From positions 310,001 through 374,000 of the forward strand of contig NZ_LPUT01000001.1 of the NCBI RefSeq assembly GCF_001563475.1: 64,000 nt of DNA, read 5' to 3'. Below are positions 36,134 to 44,672 of the stretch, piece by piece. The notes beneath the pieces are model-generated. The model had not been told where the DNA came from. It saw only the letters and a list, made by a program, of their open reading frames with translations, and did not search any database. The translations under genes were made by a program, and so were the position numbers. Origin of the DNA: Sporosarcina sp. HYO08 (GTDB lineage Bacteria; Bacillota; Bacilli; Bacillales_A; Planococcaceae). Every line of letters starts with the position of its first letter. The first letter of the stretch is position 1.

Positions 36134-37351
36134 ATGATTCCCAAACTACAACATTATTTAACAAAATGGGCTATACAAAGCGATCATTCGATCAAACCTG
36201 GACTAGATGCGATCAAACATGCATTAGAAAAAGTGGGCAATCCCGAAAAAAATATCCGGGCCATTCATGTGGCTGGTACGAATGGAAAAGGTTCCACTAT
36301 TGCTTTTATGGAAGCAATTTTGCGAGAACATCAATTTTCAATGGGCGTATTTTCATCTCCAGCACTCATTGATATCCATGATCAAATACGACTAAATGGG
36401 AAACCGATCCCAGAAGAGGAACTTGATAGCACATTCCAAACGATTCGACGAGCAGGGCTAAGTGGGCAATTAACGGATTTTGAATTGCTGACGGTTGCGG
36501 CATTTATTACGTTTGACCGGATTGGGCCCGATTACGTCTTGTTGGAAACTGGAATGGGGGGGCTTTTGGACAGCACGAATGTTGTACAGCCGATTGCATC
36601 GGTCGTTACATCCGTCGCACTCGATCATACGACGTTTCTTGGTGGCACCCTTTCAGAAATTGCGACGCAAAAAGCAGGCATTATAAAGGAAGGGGTCCCG
36701 GTCATTTGCGGGCCGTTACAGGGAGAAACCCTTCAAATTATGCGGAAAGCAGCCGATATTAATAATAGTCAACTTTTTCTTTACAATGATCAATTTACGA
36801 TGAAGCAATCTTTAAAGGGGGAACAGTTCAATGGTATGCGTAAATTCCGTTTGCCAGAGCGGAAAATGAAAGGTCCCCACCAAGCGATCAATGCAGCTGT
36901 CGCCATTGAAACATTACAAGTGGCGGGTATTGACCTTCAAGAACAAGCAGTCGCAACCGCCATTCGAACCGCCCAATTAGCCTTTCGTTTTCAACAAATT
37001 GCAGCGGATGTCTATATGGATGGGGCACATAATCCCGCTGCGGCGAAAATGCTCGCACATACAATTCGAACGGAATTTCCGGGGGAGAAGGTAGATTTTA
37101 TCATTGGGATGATAAAAGGAAAGGATATTGAAGGTACTTTGCAGGAGTTAATCCCTGTGGCGGCTTCCTTTACATTTGTTTCTTTTCCACATCCAGAAGC
37201 AATTAGTGCGCACGAATTACTAAATCATTGTGAGCATGACGACAAGACAACGACAACAAGTGTGGAAGAAACGTTATTACAGTTAAGTGATAACGGATGC
37301 AAAAAAGTAGTTGCTGGTTCGCTCTATTTAATTGCAAGCTTAATGGATTAA
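36134..37351 (+). CDS. folC: Bifunctional folylpolyglutamate/dihydrofolate synthase
   Basis: A 405-residue Mur-ligase-type enzyme that adds glutamates to folates. The P-loop is HVAGTNGKGST, followed by SSPALIDIHDQIR (folate site region), ETGMGGLLDSTN, LDHTTFLG, and the C-terminal DGAHNPAA. GGAGGG precedes ATG 36134. In Bacillus, folC directly follows valS; here about 6 kb of pilin and accessory genes is inserted between them. A terminator follows. Confidence 0.95.
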   Translation: MIPKLQHYLTKWAIQSDHSIKPGLDAIKHALEKVGNPEKNIRAIHVAGTNGKGSTIAFMEAILREHQFSMGVFSSPALIDIHDQIRLNGKPIPEEELDSTFQTIRRAGLSGQLTDFELLTVAAFITFDRIGPDYVLLETGMGGLLDSTNVVQPIASVVTSVALDHTTFLGGTLSEIATQKAGIIKEGVPVICGPLQGETLQIMRKAADINNSQLFLYNDQFTMKQSLKGEQFNGMRKFRLPERKMKGPHQAINAAVAIETLQVAGIDLQEQAVATAIRTAQLAFRFQQIAADVYMDGAHNPAAAKMLAHTIRTEFPGEKVDFIIGMIKGKDIEGTLQELIPVAASFTFVSFPHPEAISAHELLNHCEHDDKTTTTSVEETLLQLSDNGCKKVVAGSLYLIASLMD

Positions 37352-37356
37352 TCCTT

Positions 37357-37379
37357 AGATCGGGCGACCGATCTTTTTT
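37357..37379 (+). terminator. Terminator after folC
   Basis: A perfect 7-bp stem AGATCGG (37357-37363) / CCGATCT (37368-37374) with loop GCGA and six T. Confidence 0.88.
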
Positions 37380-37410
37380 ATGAAGATATGCCGAAATTTT
37401 TCAGGAGGTG

Positions 37411-37476
37411 ATGGTGAAAAGATATCCGATTTTTAGCTATTTCAGATATGAAACAAAAATATGTATATTTTACTAA
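37411..37476 (+). CDS. Possible 21-residue peptide
   Basis: A short frame, MVKRYPIFSYFRYETKICIFY, begins at ATG 37411 (or GTG 37414) directly behind CAGGAGGTG, a very strong ribosome site. Basic and aromatic composition. I recognise no family, and the site could be chance, but nothing else in this gap explains the ribosome site. Confidence 0.3.
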   Translation: MVKRYPIFSYFRYETKICIFY

Positions 37477-37523
37477 TTTTGTAGAAAAGTTATTAATGTT
37501 ATGTGTGAAAATCAAAAAAATAG

Positions 37524-37551
37524 TTGCTGTATTCTTTAAAGAAAGTATAAT
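37524..37551 (+). promoter_or_regulatory. Promoter of the main pilus operon
   Basis: TTGCTG at 37524-37529 and TATAAT at 37546-37551, 16-nt spacer, 66 nt before the VanW-family gene that heads the pil operon. Confidence 0.65.
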
Positions 37552-37616
37552 CATAGGTAAATAGATTTGTTTAACCATTAATTGGGAAGCTTAATTGATA
37601 AAGGGGACATTGCCAG

Positions 37617-38933
37617 ATGAGACTTAAGTTCTATTTCCCTATCGTTTTTTTGGGTCTCTTGACTATTTTCTTATATATTCAAATGGTGACGCCATCTACA
37701 TTCGTTTCGGCAAAAGATGAAAGCGATATGGGTTCGATTGCTGGCATACAAGTCGATGGCGTAAAGAAAAATGACATGTTAGCACTTTTGGCGGAAGAAG
37801 TGGCCAATTGGAAAAAACATGATGTGATCGTACAAGGCGAGACAGGTGCATTCGAAGTGCCCGCCAATTTTATCCATTTTGACATACAAAAAACAGTAGA
37901 TCATTACATAAACTTAACCGAAAAACCTTGGTATCAGCTTTGGGGCGGTAAAAGGCAAGTGCGAATTCCATTGGAAGTAACAATCGATGAGGAAGTTAAT
38001 AAGTTGTTAGATGGGGCGCCTTTCTTTTATAAAGAAGAAACCATTCAAGCGATTCGAGAACATGCGGGGGCATTAAAAAGCGAAGTTGTTCAACCGAAAG
38101 AAATAGCCCTGTCGAAAGACAATATGGATCGAATTTCATTTGAGCTGCAAGACACTGCGGAAAATGGTACAGGCATTTTTCAAATAGCCGCCGCTTTAAA
38201 TGAAACGATCATTACAAACGAAGAAAAATATTCTTTTTTAGCGACGCTGAATGAAACGGATAGCCTTTATTCAGCAGATGCGGCAAATTTTGTCGCTTCC
38301 ACGCTATACAGCGCGATGTTGCAAACAGAGTTGATCGTAGTAGAACGTCATTCCCAAGGTAAAGTACCAGCATACTTAGAACCGGGGATCGAAGCGAAAG
38401 TCGATGTCAGAAGAGGGCTCGATTTGGCATTCGAAAATCAAACGGGTAGACCATATGTCATTTATGCCGATATCAAAGAAGGTCGTTTACTAATCGAAGT
38501 CTATTCATTTAAAACAGATATGACCGTATCTTACCTAGTGTCCAATAAAGCAACTGTGAAACCGAGAACGATCTATAGACTGACGCCAAATTTGACCGCT
38601 GGACATCAAAAAGTCGAGCAGGAAGGGAAAGACGGTTTCCGTGTACAGGTGTATAAAGTCTATTCAGGCGGCTCGTTAGAAAAGGATGAATTAATTAGTC
38701 GTGACTTTTATCCGCCTATTCATCGAATTGTTTTAGTTTCATCCGCAGAGGCACCGCCGGCAACTGTCACACAAGATGGCACGTCTACGCCAACAGATGG
38801 TACGTCCGCAGGAGCAACTAAACAACCGGATGAGAAAAATCTAGACAAGTCTCCATCAAAAGAAGGAGCGGATAACAAAGATTCAAAAGACGCTGTATAT
38901 GATAAAGGCGGCAATCTTATCCGGACAAAATAA
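37617..38933 (+). CDS. VanW/G5-domain exported protein heading the pilus operon
   Basis: A 438-residue protein with one N-terminal membrane anchor or signal (residues 4-24), two lysin-free repeat-like regions up to about 190, a VanW-like domain (about 190-305, including NEEKYSFLATLNETD and ASTLYSAMLQTELIVVERHSQGK), a G5-like domain (about 315-380), and a Thr/Ser/Asp/Lys-rich tail. VanW proteins are cell-surface proteins of unknown activity. It ends 21 nt before pilB, so it is cotranscribed with the pilus machinery and may act in wall passage or anchoring; that is inference. Confidence 0.8.
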   Translation: MRLKFYFPIVFLGLLTIFLYIQMVTPSTFVSAKDESDMGSIAGIQVDGVKKNDMLALLAEEVANWKKHDVIVQGETGAFEVPANFIHFDIQKTVDHYINLTEKPWYQLWGGKRQVRIPLEVTIDEEVNKLLDGAPFFYKEETIQAIREHAGALKSEVVQPKEIALSKDNMDRISFELQDTAENGTGIFQIAAALNETIITNEEKYSFLATLNETDSLYSADAANFVASTLYSAMLQTELIVVERHSQGKVPAYLEPGIEAKVDVRRGLDLAFENQTGRPYVIYADIKEGRLLIEVYSFKTDMTVSYLVSNKATVKPRTIYRLTPNLTAGHQKVEQEGKDGFRVQVYKVYSGGSLEKDELISRDFYPPIHRIVLVSSAEAPPATVTQDGTSTPTDGTSAGATKQPDEKNLDKSPSKEGADNKDSKDAVYDKGGNLIRTK

Positions 38934-38954
38934 AGAAATAGAGGTGCGTTTCTA

Positions 38955-40622
38955 GTGAGACCTGCTTCACGAAAACGAATCGGTGACTTGTTAGTCGAAG
39001 CGAATATTATTACTACAGTACAATTAGAAGAGGCACTTGCCCATAAAAAGCGCGATGAAAGAATCGGTGACTATTTTATCAAGCAACAATGGATTACGGA
39101 AAACCAATTAATCGAAGTACTGGAAAAGCAGCTTGGCATTCCGCGCATCCATTTAAGCCAGTATCCAATCGATCCGGAACTAATCCGCCTTGTGCCGAAA
39201 GAATTAGCGAAGCGGGCAGATCTCATGCCTGTCCGACGCGACCAAAACAAGTTACTAATCGCAATGGCTGATCCGATGGACTATTTTGCGATCGAAGAAC
39301 TCCGCATGGTAACGGGATGTCAAATTGAAACGAGTATTGCGGCAAAGGACGATATTTTTAGGACGATTACGAAGTACTATGACTTGGAAGAATCGATGGA
39401 AGATGCGATGGGTGACTTAGTTTCGGCGGATGAAGAAGCACAAATTAATGATATCACTGATAAAGACTCACCGATCGTCCGTCTAGTCAATCAAATCATC
39501 GCAAATGGTGTCGTGCAACGTGCAAGTGATATCCATTTTGATCCGCAAGATCAAGATTTGAAAATTCGTTACCGGGTCGATGGGGTTTTACGGGAAGAAC
39601 GGACATTGCCGAAAAACATGCAGAACATCGTCATTGCACGCGTTAAAATTATGGGCAATTTAAATATTACGGAAAAAAGGATTCCGCAAGATGGCCGCAT
39701 TAAATCGATCGTTCATCATCGCCCGATCGATATCCGGCTTTCGACGTTGCCAACGATTTACGGTGAGAAAATCGTTATGCGGGTCTTGGATTTAAGCAAC
39801 GCGTTAAATGACTTAGATAACCTGGGATTTACAGCACAAAACTTACAAGCTTTTCAGTCGATGTTGAATAAGCCAAATGGCATTTTATTAATAACAGGGC
39901 CGACTGGATCCGGTAAATCGTCAACTTTGTACGCGGGGCTTAACCATTTAAATGATGAAAAAGTCAATATCATTACGATTGAAGATCCGGTCGAATATCA
40001 ACTCGCAGGGATCAATCAAATTCAAGTACACGAAGAAATCGGCTTAACGTTTGCTTCTGGTTTGCGTTCTATTTTACGTCAAGACCCGGACGTTATTATG
40101 ATCGGGGAAATCCGCGATATGGAAACCGCGCAAATTGCGATCCGTTCATCGTTAACGGGTCACCTCGTACTAAGTACACTACATACAAACAATGCGATCG
40201 AATCTATTTCAAGATTGACAGATATGGGAATCGAGCCTTACCTTTTATCTTCTTCACTGCTTGGGGTGATGGCGCAAAGACTTGTTCGACGTGTGTGTCG
40301 TGATTGCGCAGAGCATCGAGCGCCGTCTGAACATGAACAAAAGGTGTTTGAACAGTACGATATTCCAGTAACAAAAATCACTCAAGGAAAAGGTTGTCCA
40401 GCTTGTACAAATACCGGATACCGCGGACGTCTTGCTATTCACGAATTGTTGCAGGTGGATGAAATGATTAAAGGACAAATTACCAAACAAGCTACATCAA
40501 TAGAAATTCGCGAATACGCCAAAACGAAAGGATTTAAGACGTTAATGGAAGATGGGTTGCAAAAAGTTGCGGATGGACTCACAACGATCGATGAGGTATT
40601 AAGGGTAGCGACGTCTAATTAA
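38955..40622 (+). CDS. pilB: Type IV pilus assembly ATPase PilB
   Basis: A 555-residue GspE/PilB ATPase with an N-terminal MshEN-type domain (about 1-150), Walker A GPTGSGKSST, the Asp box EDPVEYQLAGINQIQV, Walker B DPDVIMIGEIRD, the His box GHLVLSTLHTNN, and the tetracysteine zinc site CRDC..GCPACTNTGYRG that distinguishes PilB from PilT. It powers pilus extension at the inner face of the membrane. GTG 38955 follows GAGGTGCG. Confidence 0.96.
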   Translation: MRPASRKRIGDLLVEANIITTVQLEEALAHKKRDERIGDYFIKQQWITENQLIEVLEKQLGIPRIHLSQYPIDPELIRLVPKELAKRADLMPVRRDQNKLLIAMADPMDYFAIEELRMVTGCQIETSIAAKDDIFRTITKYYDLEESMEDAMGDLVSADEEAQINDITDKDSPIVRLVNQIIANGVVQRASDIHFDPQDQDLKIRYRVDGVLREERTLPKNMQNIVIARVKIMGNLNITEKRIPQDGRIKSIVHHRPIDIRLSTLPTIYGEKIVMRVLDLSNALNDLDNLGFTAQNLQAFQSMLNKPNGILLITGPTGSGKSSTLYAGLNHLNDEKVNIITIEDPVEYQLAGINQIQVHEEIGLTFASGLRSILRQDPDVIMIGEIRDMETAQIAIRSSLTGHLVLSTLHTNNAIESISRLTDMGIEPYLLSSSLLGVMAQRLVRRVCRDCAEHRAPSEHEQKVFEQYDIPVTKITQGKGCPACTNTGYRGRLAIHELLQVDEMIKGQITKQATSIEIREYAKTKGFKTLMEDGLQKVADGLTTIDEVLRVATSN

Positions 40623-40635
40623 AGGGGGGGAAGCG

Positions 40636-41679
40636 ATGTCGAGTAGGATCAACAAATTGCTAAGGGTAGCGTATGAACAAGGTGCATCGGATTTACATGC
40701 TACTGTTGGAATACCTGCTGTCATTCGAGTGGACGGTCAATTACGTCAATTAGATGACCGGAAGCTAATGCCGACAGATTTAGAGGAGATGTTAGATGGC
40801 ATTTTACCCGTATCGGGAAAAGAAGCGTTTAAAGCAAAAGGGGAAATGGACTTTAGTTACGCTTTGCCTGGAGTTGGCCGCTACCGTGTGAATGCTTTTC
40901 ATCAACGTGGGTTAATCGCTATTGCGGCCAGATTCATTCCGTCAGAAATTCCAACGGTCGAACAGCTGGCGATGCCACACGTTTTATATGAACTTGCAGA
41001 AAAGCCGCAAGGACTTATTCTTGTGACAGGTCCAACCGGCTCTGGAAAATCAACAACGCTAGCAGCAATGGTTAATCACATCAACGAGTATTCCGCAAAG
41101 CATATTGTAACGTTAGAAGATCCAATCGAATATTTACATGTCCATAAAAAATCGATGGTCAACCAACGGGAAGTTGGATCGGATACGATGAGTTTTGCTA
41201 ACGGGCTACGAGCAGCTTTACGTCAAGACCCCGAAGTTATTCTCGTCGGGGAAATGCGGGACTTGGAAACGATCTCCACTGCCATTACAGCTGCGGAAAC
41301 AGGTCATCTCGTTTTAGCGACACTTCACACGAGTAGTGCCGCAACAACGATCGACCGAATGATTGATGTTTTTCCACCGCACCAACAGGCGCAAATTCGC
41401 ATTCAAATCGCAAACGTATTACAAGGGATTATCTCGCAACGACTGTTCGTGAAAAAAGAGGGTCGGGGACGTGTCCCAGCAACGGAAGTGTTAATTCAAG
41501 TGCCGGCAATTGCCAATTTAATTCGTTCCGAAAAAGTCCATCAAATCCCGAATATATTGCAGACAAGTCGGGCGCTTGGCATGCATACGCTAGAATCATC
41601 CATTCAACAGCTCATTACAAAAGGAATCATCGACTTCAACGATGTGAAGCAGTATTTGGATGAAGGTGAATTCCAGTGA
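40636..41679 (+). CDS. pilT: Type IV pilus retraction ATPase PilT
   Basis: A 347-residue PilT with Walker A GPTGSGKSTT, the Asp box LEDPIEYLH, Walker B DPEVILVGEMRDLETI, GHLVLATLHTSSA, and the AIRNLIR-like region (PAIANLIRSEK) used in retraction. It lacks the zinc site of PilB. PilT implies retractile pili and potentially twitching motility. AAGGGGGGGAAG precedes ATG 40636. The stop overlaps the pilC start by 4 nt. Confidence 0.96.
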   Translation: MSSRINKLLRVAYEQGASDLHATVGIPAVIRVDGQLRQLDDRKLMPTDLEEMLDGILPVSGKEAFKAKGEMDFSYALPGVGRYRVNAFHQRGLIAIAARFIPSEIPTVEQLAMPHVLYELAEKPQGLILVTGPTGSGKSTTLAAMVNHINEYSAKHIVTLEDPIEYLHVHKKSMVNQREVGSDTMSFANGLRAALRQDPEVILVGEMRDLETISTAITAAETGHLVLATLHTSSAATTIDRMIDVFPPHQQAQIRIQIANVLQGIISQRLFVKKEGRGRVPATEVLIQVPAIANLIRSEKVHQIPNILQTSRALGMHTLESSIQQLITKGIIDFNDVKQYLDEGEFQ

Positions 41680-42881
41680 CCGTTTTTAAGTATATCGGCA
41701 GGACGGCGGATGGCCGGGTGAAAAAAGGCATTGTCGATGCAGAATCCAAAAACGCTGCCGTTGCCAAGTTGCGGCAGCAAGGGATTAATCCGAGGGAAAT
41801 TGCAGAATCGACAAGTATTTTACATAAGCAAATATCCTTTGGATCACGTGTGAAAAATGAAGACTTCGTTGTCTATTGCCGGCAGTTTGCAACGCTCATT
41901 CGCGCGGGCATCCCCCTTGTGGAATCAACAAAAATTTTAGCCGAACAAACGCCGAGTAAAGCGTTGAAGCAAGCTTTATACACCGTAGAAGAGGATGTCC
42001 GGTCAGGAACCGCTTTTTCAACCGCGGCCGGGAAAATCAGCAAAGTTTTCCCGCCAATGTTCGTGAACATGGTACGGGCGGGAGAAGCGACAGGGAATTT
42101 GGAAGAGACATTGGACAGATTAGCTTTCTATTACGAGAAACAGCACACATTGAAAAAGAAAATCCAATCAACAATGATTTACCCAGCTGTTTTAGCCGTG
42201 ATTACGGCAATCGTCGTCGTTTTTTTACTCTTAACGATCGTGCCGCAATTCGTTGCGATGTTCGAAGACTTTGACGCAGAACTGCCGCTCATTACAGTGC
42301 TCGTCATGAAAGCAAGTGACATGTTGAAAACAGCGTGGTGGCTTATCGCTATCGTTCTGATCATTGCCACTATCGGTTTTAATTATCTTTATAAAACGAA
42401 TAAAGACATTCACTATCAAGTCCATTACTTACTTCTTCGCATGCCGATCTTTGGCAAGCTGCTGCAAAAATCGGCCATTGCAAGAATGTCTCGAACACTA
42501 GCATCGTTGTTTAGCAGCTCAGTTCCGATCTTACAAGCATTAACGATCGTCGAGCGCGTCGTCGGAAATCCGGTCATCGGAAAAGTTGTTTTGGAATCAA
42601 GAGCAAGCTTGGAAAAAGGGAGCACCTTAACCGCACCACTCCAAAAAAGCTGGCTCTTCCCGCCGCTCGTCACCCAAATGACAGCAATCGGCGAACAAAC
42701 CGGCTCACTCGACTACATGCTCGAAAAAATCGCCGACTTCTACGAAGACGACGTCGACCGTACCGTCGACACATTGAAATCCATGATCGAACCGCTTATG
42801 ATCGTCATCCTGGCGGCAGTTGTTGGGACAATTGTACTCGCGATTATGGTGCCGATGTTTAGCTTGTATGAGCAGATCTAA
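41676..42881 (+). CDS. pilC: Type IV pilus inner membrane platform protein PilC
   Basis: A 401-residue GspF/PilC protein with two homologous cytoplasmic helical domains (FCRQFATLIRAGIPLVESTKIL and ARMSRTLASLFSSSVPILQAL) and three membrane helices (about 167-190, 218-238, 370-395). It links PilB and PilT to the growing pilus. It starts at GTG 41676 overlapping the pilT stop. Confidence 0.95.
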   Translation: MTVFKYIGRTADGRVKKGIVDAESKNAAVAKLRQQGINPREIAESTSILHKQISFGSRVKNEDFVVYCRQFATLIRAGIPLVESTKILAEQTPSKALKQALYTVEEDVRSGTAFSTAAGKISKVFPPMFVNMVRAGEATGNLEETLDRLAFYYEKQHTLKKKIQSTMIYPAVLAVITAIVVVFLLLTIVPQFVAMFEDFDAELPLITVLVMKASDMLKTAWWLIAIVLIIATIGFNYLYKTNKDIHYQVHYLLLRMPIFGKLLQKSAIARMSRTLASLFSSSVPILQALTIVERVVGNPVIGKVVLESRASLEKGSTLTAPLQKSWLFPPLVTQMTAIGEQTGSLDYMLEKIADFYEDDVDRTVDTLKSMIEPLMIVILAAVVGTIVLAIMVPMFSLYEQI

Positions 42882-42889
42882 CACCTGTT

Positions 42890-42951
42890 GTGGTGCCGGA
42901 CGGAGACACAATTCGCGTCCTTCCGTGAATTGTGACTCCGCCTGGCACCAC
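42890..42951. repeat. Long imperfect hairpin between pilC and pilA
   Basis: A 62-bp palindrome: GTGGTGCC/GGCACCAC ends, CGGAG/CTCCG middle and CACAATTC/GAATTGTG inner arms. No T tract follows, so it is not an ordinary terminator. The TGGTGCC ends recall the inner arms of the repeats at 20915 and 63214. It could trim or partly stop the transcript before the major pilin gene. Confidence 0.75.
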
Positions 42952-42974
42952 CCAGAGGGACAGTGCTGGCAGAA

Positions 42975-42991
42975 GGGAGGGAAAGGGAGGG
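42975..42991 (+). promoter_or_regulatory. G-quadruplex motif upstream of the major pilin gene
   Basis: GGGAGGGAAAGGGAGGG is a canonical four-tract motif with loops of 1, 3 and 1 nt, on the coding strand 55 nt before pilA. Such short loops predict a very stable parallel quadruplex in DNA or mRNA. Confidence 0.75.
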
Positions 42992-43046
42992 AGACCACAT
43001 AGAAACATCATAGAGGAACGAAGAAAAAATAAATGGAGGGATAAAC

Positions 43047-43496
43047 ATGTTAAAGAAACTAAGAAAGCAGTTAAAAAACGAGAAAGGGTTAACGCTCGTT
43101 GAGTTACTAGCAGTTATTGTTATTTTAGCGGTTATTGCGGCGATTGCTGTGCCGGCGATTGGGAATATTATTGATAATTCACGTTATAATGCGGTAAAAG
43201 GGGATGCGATTAATGCCTTAAATGCTGCGAATATTTTCTTCACTGACAATCCAGAAGGCCTAAATGGTACCGATACAGTCACTCTTAAAGAACTAAAAGA
43301 TGAGGGCTATTTAGAGTCGATAGGAAAATTCCCGGAAGGTACATCAATTACTAAAGAAAAACCACATGCAATTACAGGAACTTCTAATCAGAAAGTAAAT
43401 GGTCATTCTATATCATTCACTGGTGCAACAATAGATATTATTAATGCTGATACTAAAAAAGCTAAAGATATTAGTGGTGATACTACTATTCAATAA
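43047..43496 (+). CDS. pilA: Major type IV pilin PilA
   Basis: A 149-residue type IVa-like pilin with a basic leader ending NEKG, followed by LTLVELLAVIVILAVIAAIA (mature Leu or Met-type +1, Glu at +5) and the alpha-1 helix continuation with an Arg-Tyr-Asn-Ala-Val segment. The C-terminal domain has no cysteines, so no disulfide loop. It is the only pilin in the machinery operon and has the strongest ribosome site (ATGGAGGGATAA), which supports its being the main subunit. Confidence 0.9.
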   Translation: MLKKLRKQLKNEKGLTLVELLAVIVILAVIAAIAVPAIGNIIDNSRYNAVKGDAINALNAANIFFTDNPEGLNGTDTVTLKELKDEGYLESIGKFPEGTSITKEKPHAITGTSNQKVNGHSISFTGATIDIINADTKKAKDISGDTTIQ

Positions 43497-43525
43497 TATT
43501 TTAACACTTGAGATTATATTCTTTT

Positions 43526-43650
43526 ACAGCAGCCCTCCAGGCTGCTGTCTTCTCCCAATACATTCGTTCGCAAGCCCGCACAACGGTAATTTGTTCCCTT
43601 GGGTCTCTGGCACCCGTAAGGTGAAGATGTTAATGATTGGCATCCAGAAG
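43526..43650 (+). ncRNA. Structured intergenic element between pilA and pilM
   Basis: A perfect hairpin ACAGCAGCC/GGCTGCTGT (43526-43548) is followed by nested pairings: CTTCT 43549-43553 with AGAAG 43646-43650; CCAAT and CATT (43555-43564, one bulge) with AATGATTGG (43632-43640); inner CGTT/AACG (43565-43585); and CCTTGGGT with ACCC..AAGG (43597-43621). The layout is a three-way junction. There is no T tract. It could be a cis-regulatory RNA for pilM-O or a stabilising 3' end for pilA mRNA; I match it to no known riboswitch. Confidence 0.45.
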
Positions 43651-43688
43651 AGAGGAAATTACTGTTTTTAGAAAAAGGAGGAACGGGT

Positions 43689-44672
43689 ATGTTTCGTAGA
43701 AAGAGAAAACGAACTGTCTCGCTTGAAATGGATGATTTTGCAATACGTGCGCTTGTAGACACTACTGGCGATTTATCAATGGCTACTGTCCATGAAGTCG
43801 TATTAAAGCCAGGTGTCATTGTAGACGAAGAAGTAAAAGATGAATTGGCTTTATTTGATACGCTAAAAACCTTTGTCAAAGAGTGGAATATCTCAAAAAG
43901 TGATGTTCGTTTTTTTACGCCGGATCACTCCGTTATGATGCGGGCGTTTACGCATCCCGATGATGTTGCGACAGAGGAACTTAAAGCGTATGTTGAGATG
44001 GAAATTGGGCAGACGATCCATTTGCCGTTTGACGATCCGTTGATCGATGTGTACGACCATGTGCCAGATGACGGGGAAGCGGTTTTGTTTGCGGCACCTT
44101 CTGATGAAATTTATAAGGCCATGCAATTGTTTGAAGATGTTGGGTTGCATCCGACGATTTTAGATGTCCGGACGTTATCGAATATCCGTTTCTTGAAACA
44201 TACCTCCTTTTTTAAAGAGAGTCGAACGTATTTACTCATCGATTGGTCGATTCATGCTGCTGCGCTCAGTATTTATACAGATGGCAACGTTGAATTTCTT
44301 CGTTACCAGCCGACTGAAAATCCATCTCGCAGCTGGCGTTATTCAATGGACAAGGGTTATACATATGAAGAGGATATTGAAGAGTATCGACAAACGTTAA
44401 TCAATCATCTGTTTGAAATCGAGCGCATTTTGAATTTCTACCGCTTCTCTTTGAATAAAGGTGAGGAATCTGTCGATGACATTGTCATGATGGGTGACAA
44501 TCCGGAAATGACATTCATCGTCGAACAGCTGAAAACGGTCATCGATTTACCGGTTCATGTCATTGACGATGTGTATGTGCAGCGGGATTTCCCTCAATTT
44601 GAGGCGAAGCATGCGGCATTGATCGGCTTGGCTTTGAGAGGGAGGCACCCAAATAATGGCACCCGACATTAA
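43689..44672 (+). CDS. pilM: Type IV pilus assembly protein PilM
   Basis: A 327-residue actin-like (ASKHA fold) cytoplasmic protein that binds the PilN N-terminus. It has the RRKRKRTVSLEMDDFAIRAL start, a long insertion with the VEMEIGQTIHLPFDDPLIDVYD substrate-like region, and the end AALIGLALRG. The phosphate-binding loops are weakly conserved, as in Gram-positive PilM. It overlaps pilN by 17 nt. Confidence 0.88.
   Translation: MFRRKRKRTVSLEMDDFAIRALVDTTGDLSMATVHEVVLKPGVIVDEEVKDELALFDTLKTFVKEWNISKSDVRFFTPDHSVMMRAFTHPDDVATEELKAYVEMEIGQTIHLPFDDPLIDVYDHVPDDGEAVLFAAPSDEIYKAMQLFEDVGLHPTILDVRTLSNIRFLKHTSFFKESRTYLLIDWSIHAAALSIYTDGNVEFLRYQPTENPSRSWRYSMDKGYTYEEDIEEYRQTLINHLFEIERILNFYRFSLNKGEESVDDIVMMGDNPEMTFIVEQLKTVIDLPVHVIDDVYVQRDFPQFEAKHAALIGLALRGRHPNNGTRH

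Noticed and set aside
43514..43879. 121-residue frame on the minus strand across the pilA-pilM gap and into pilM
   Set aside because: It is antisense to most of the start of pilM and has low-complexity, cysteine-scattered composition typical of chance translation. The structured intergenic element explains its odd sequence better.
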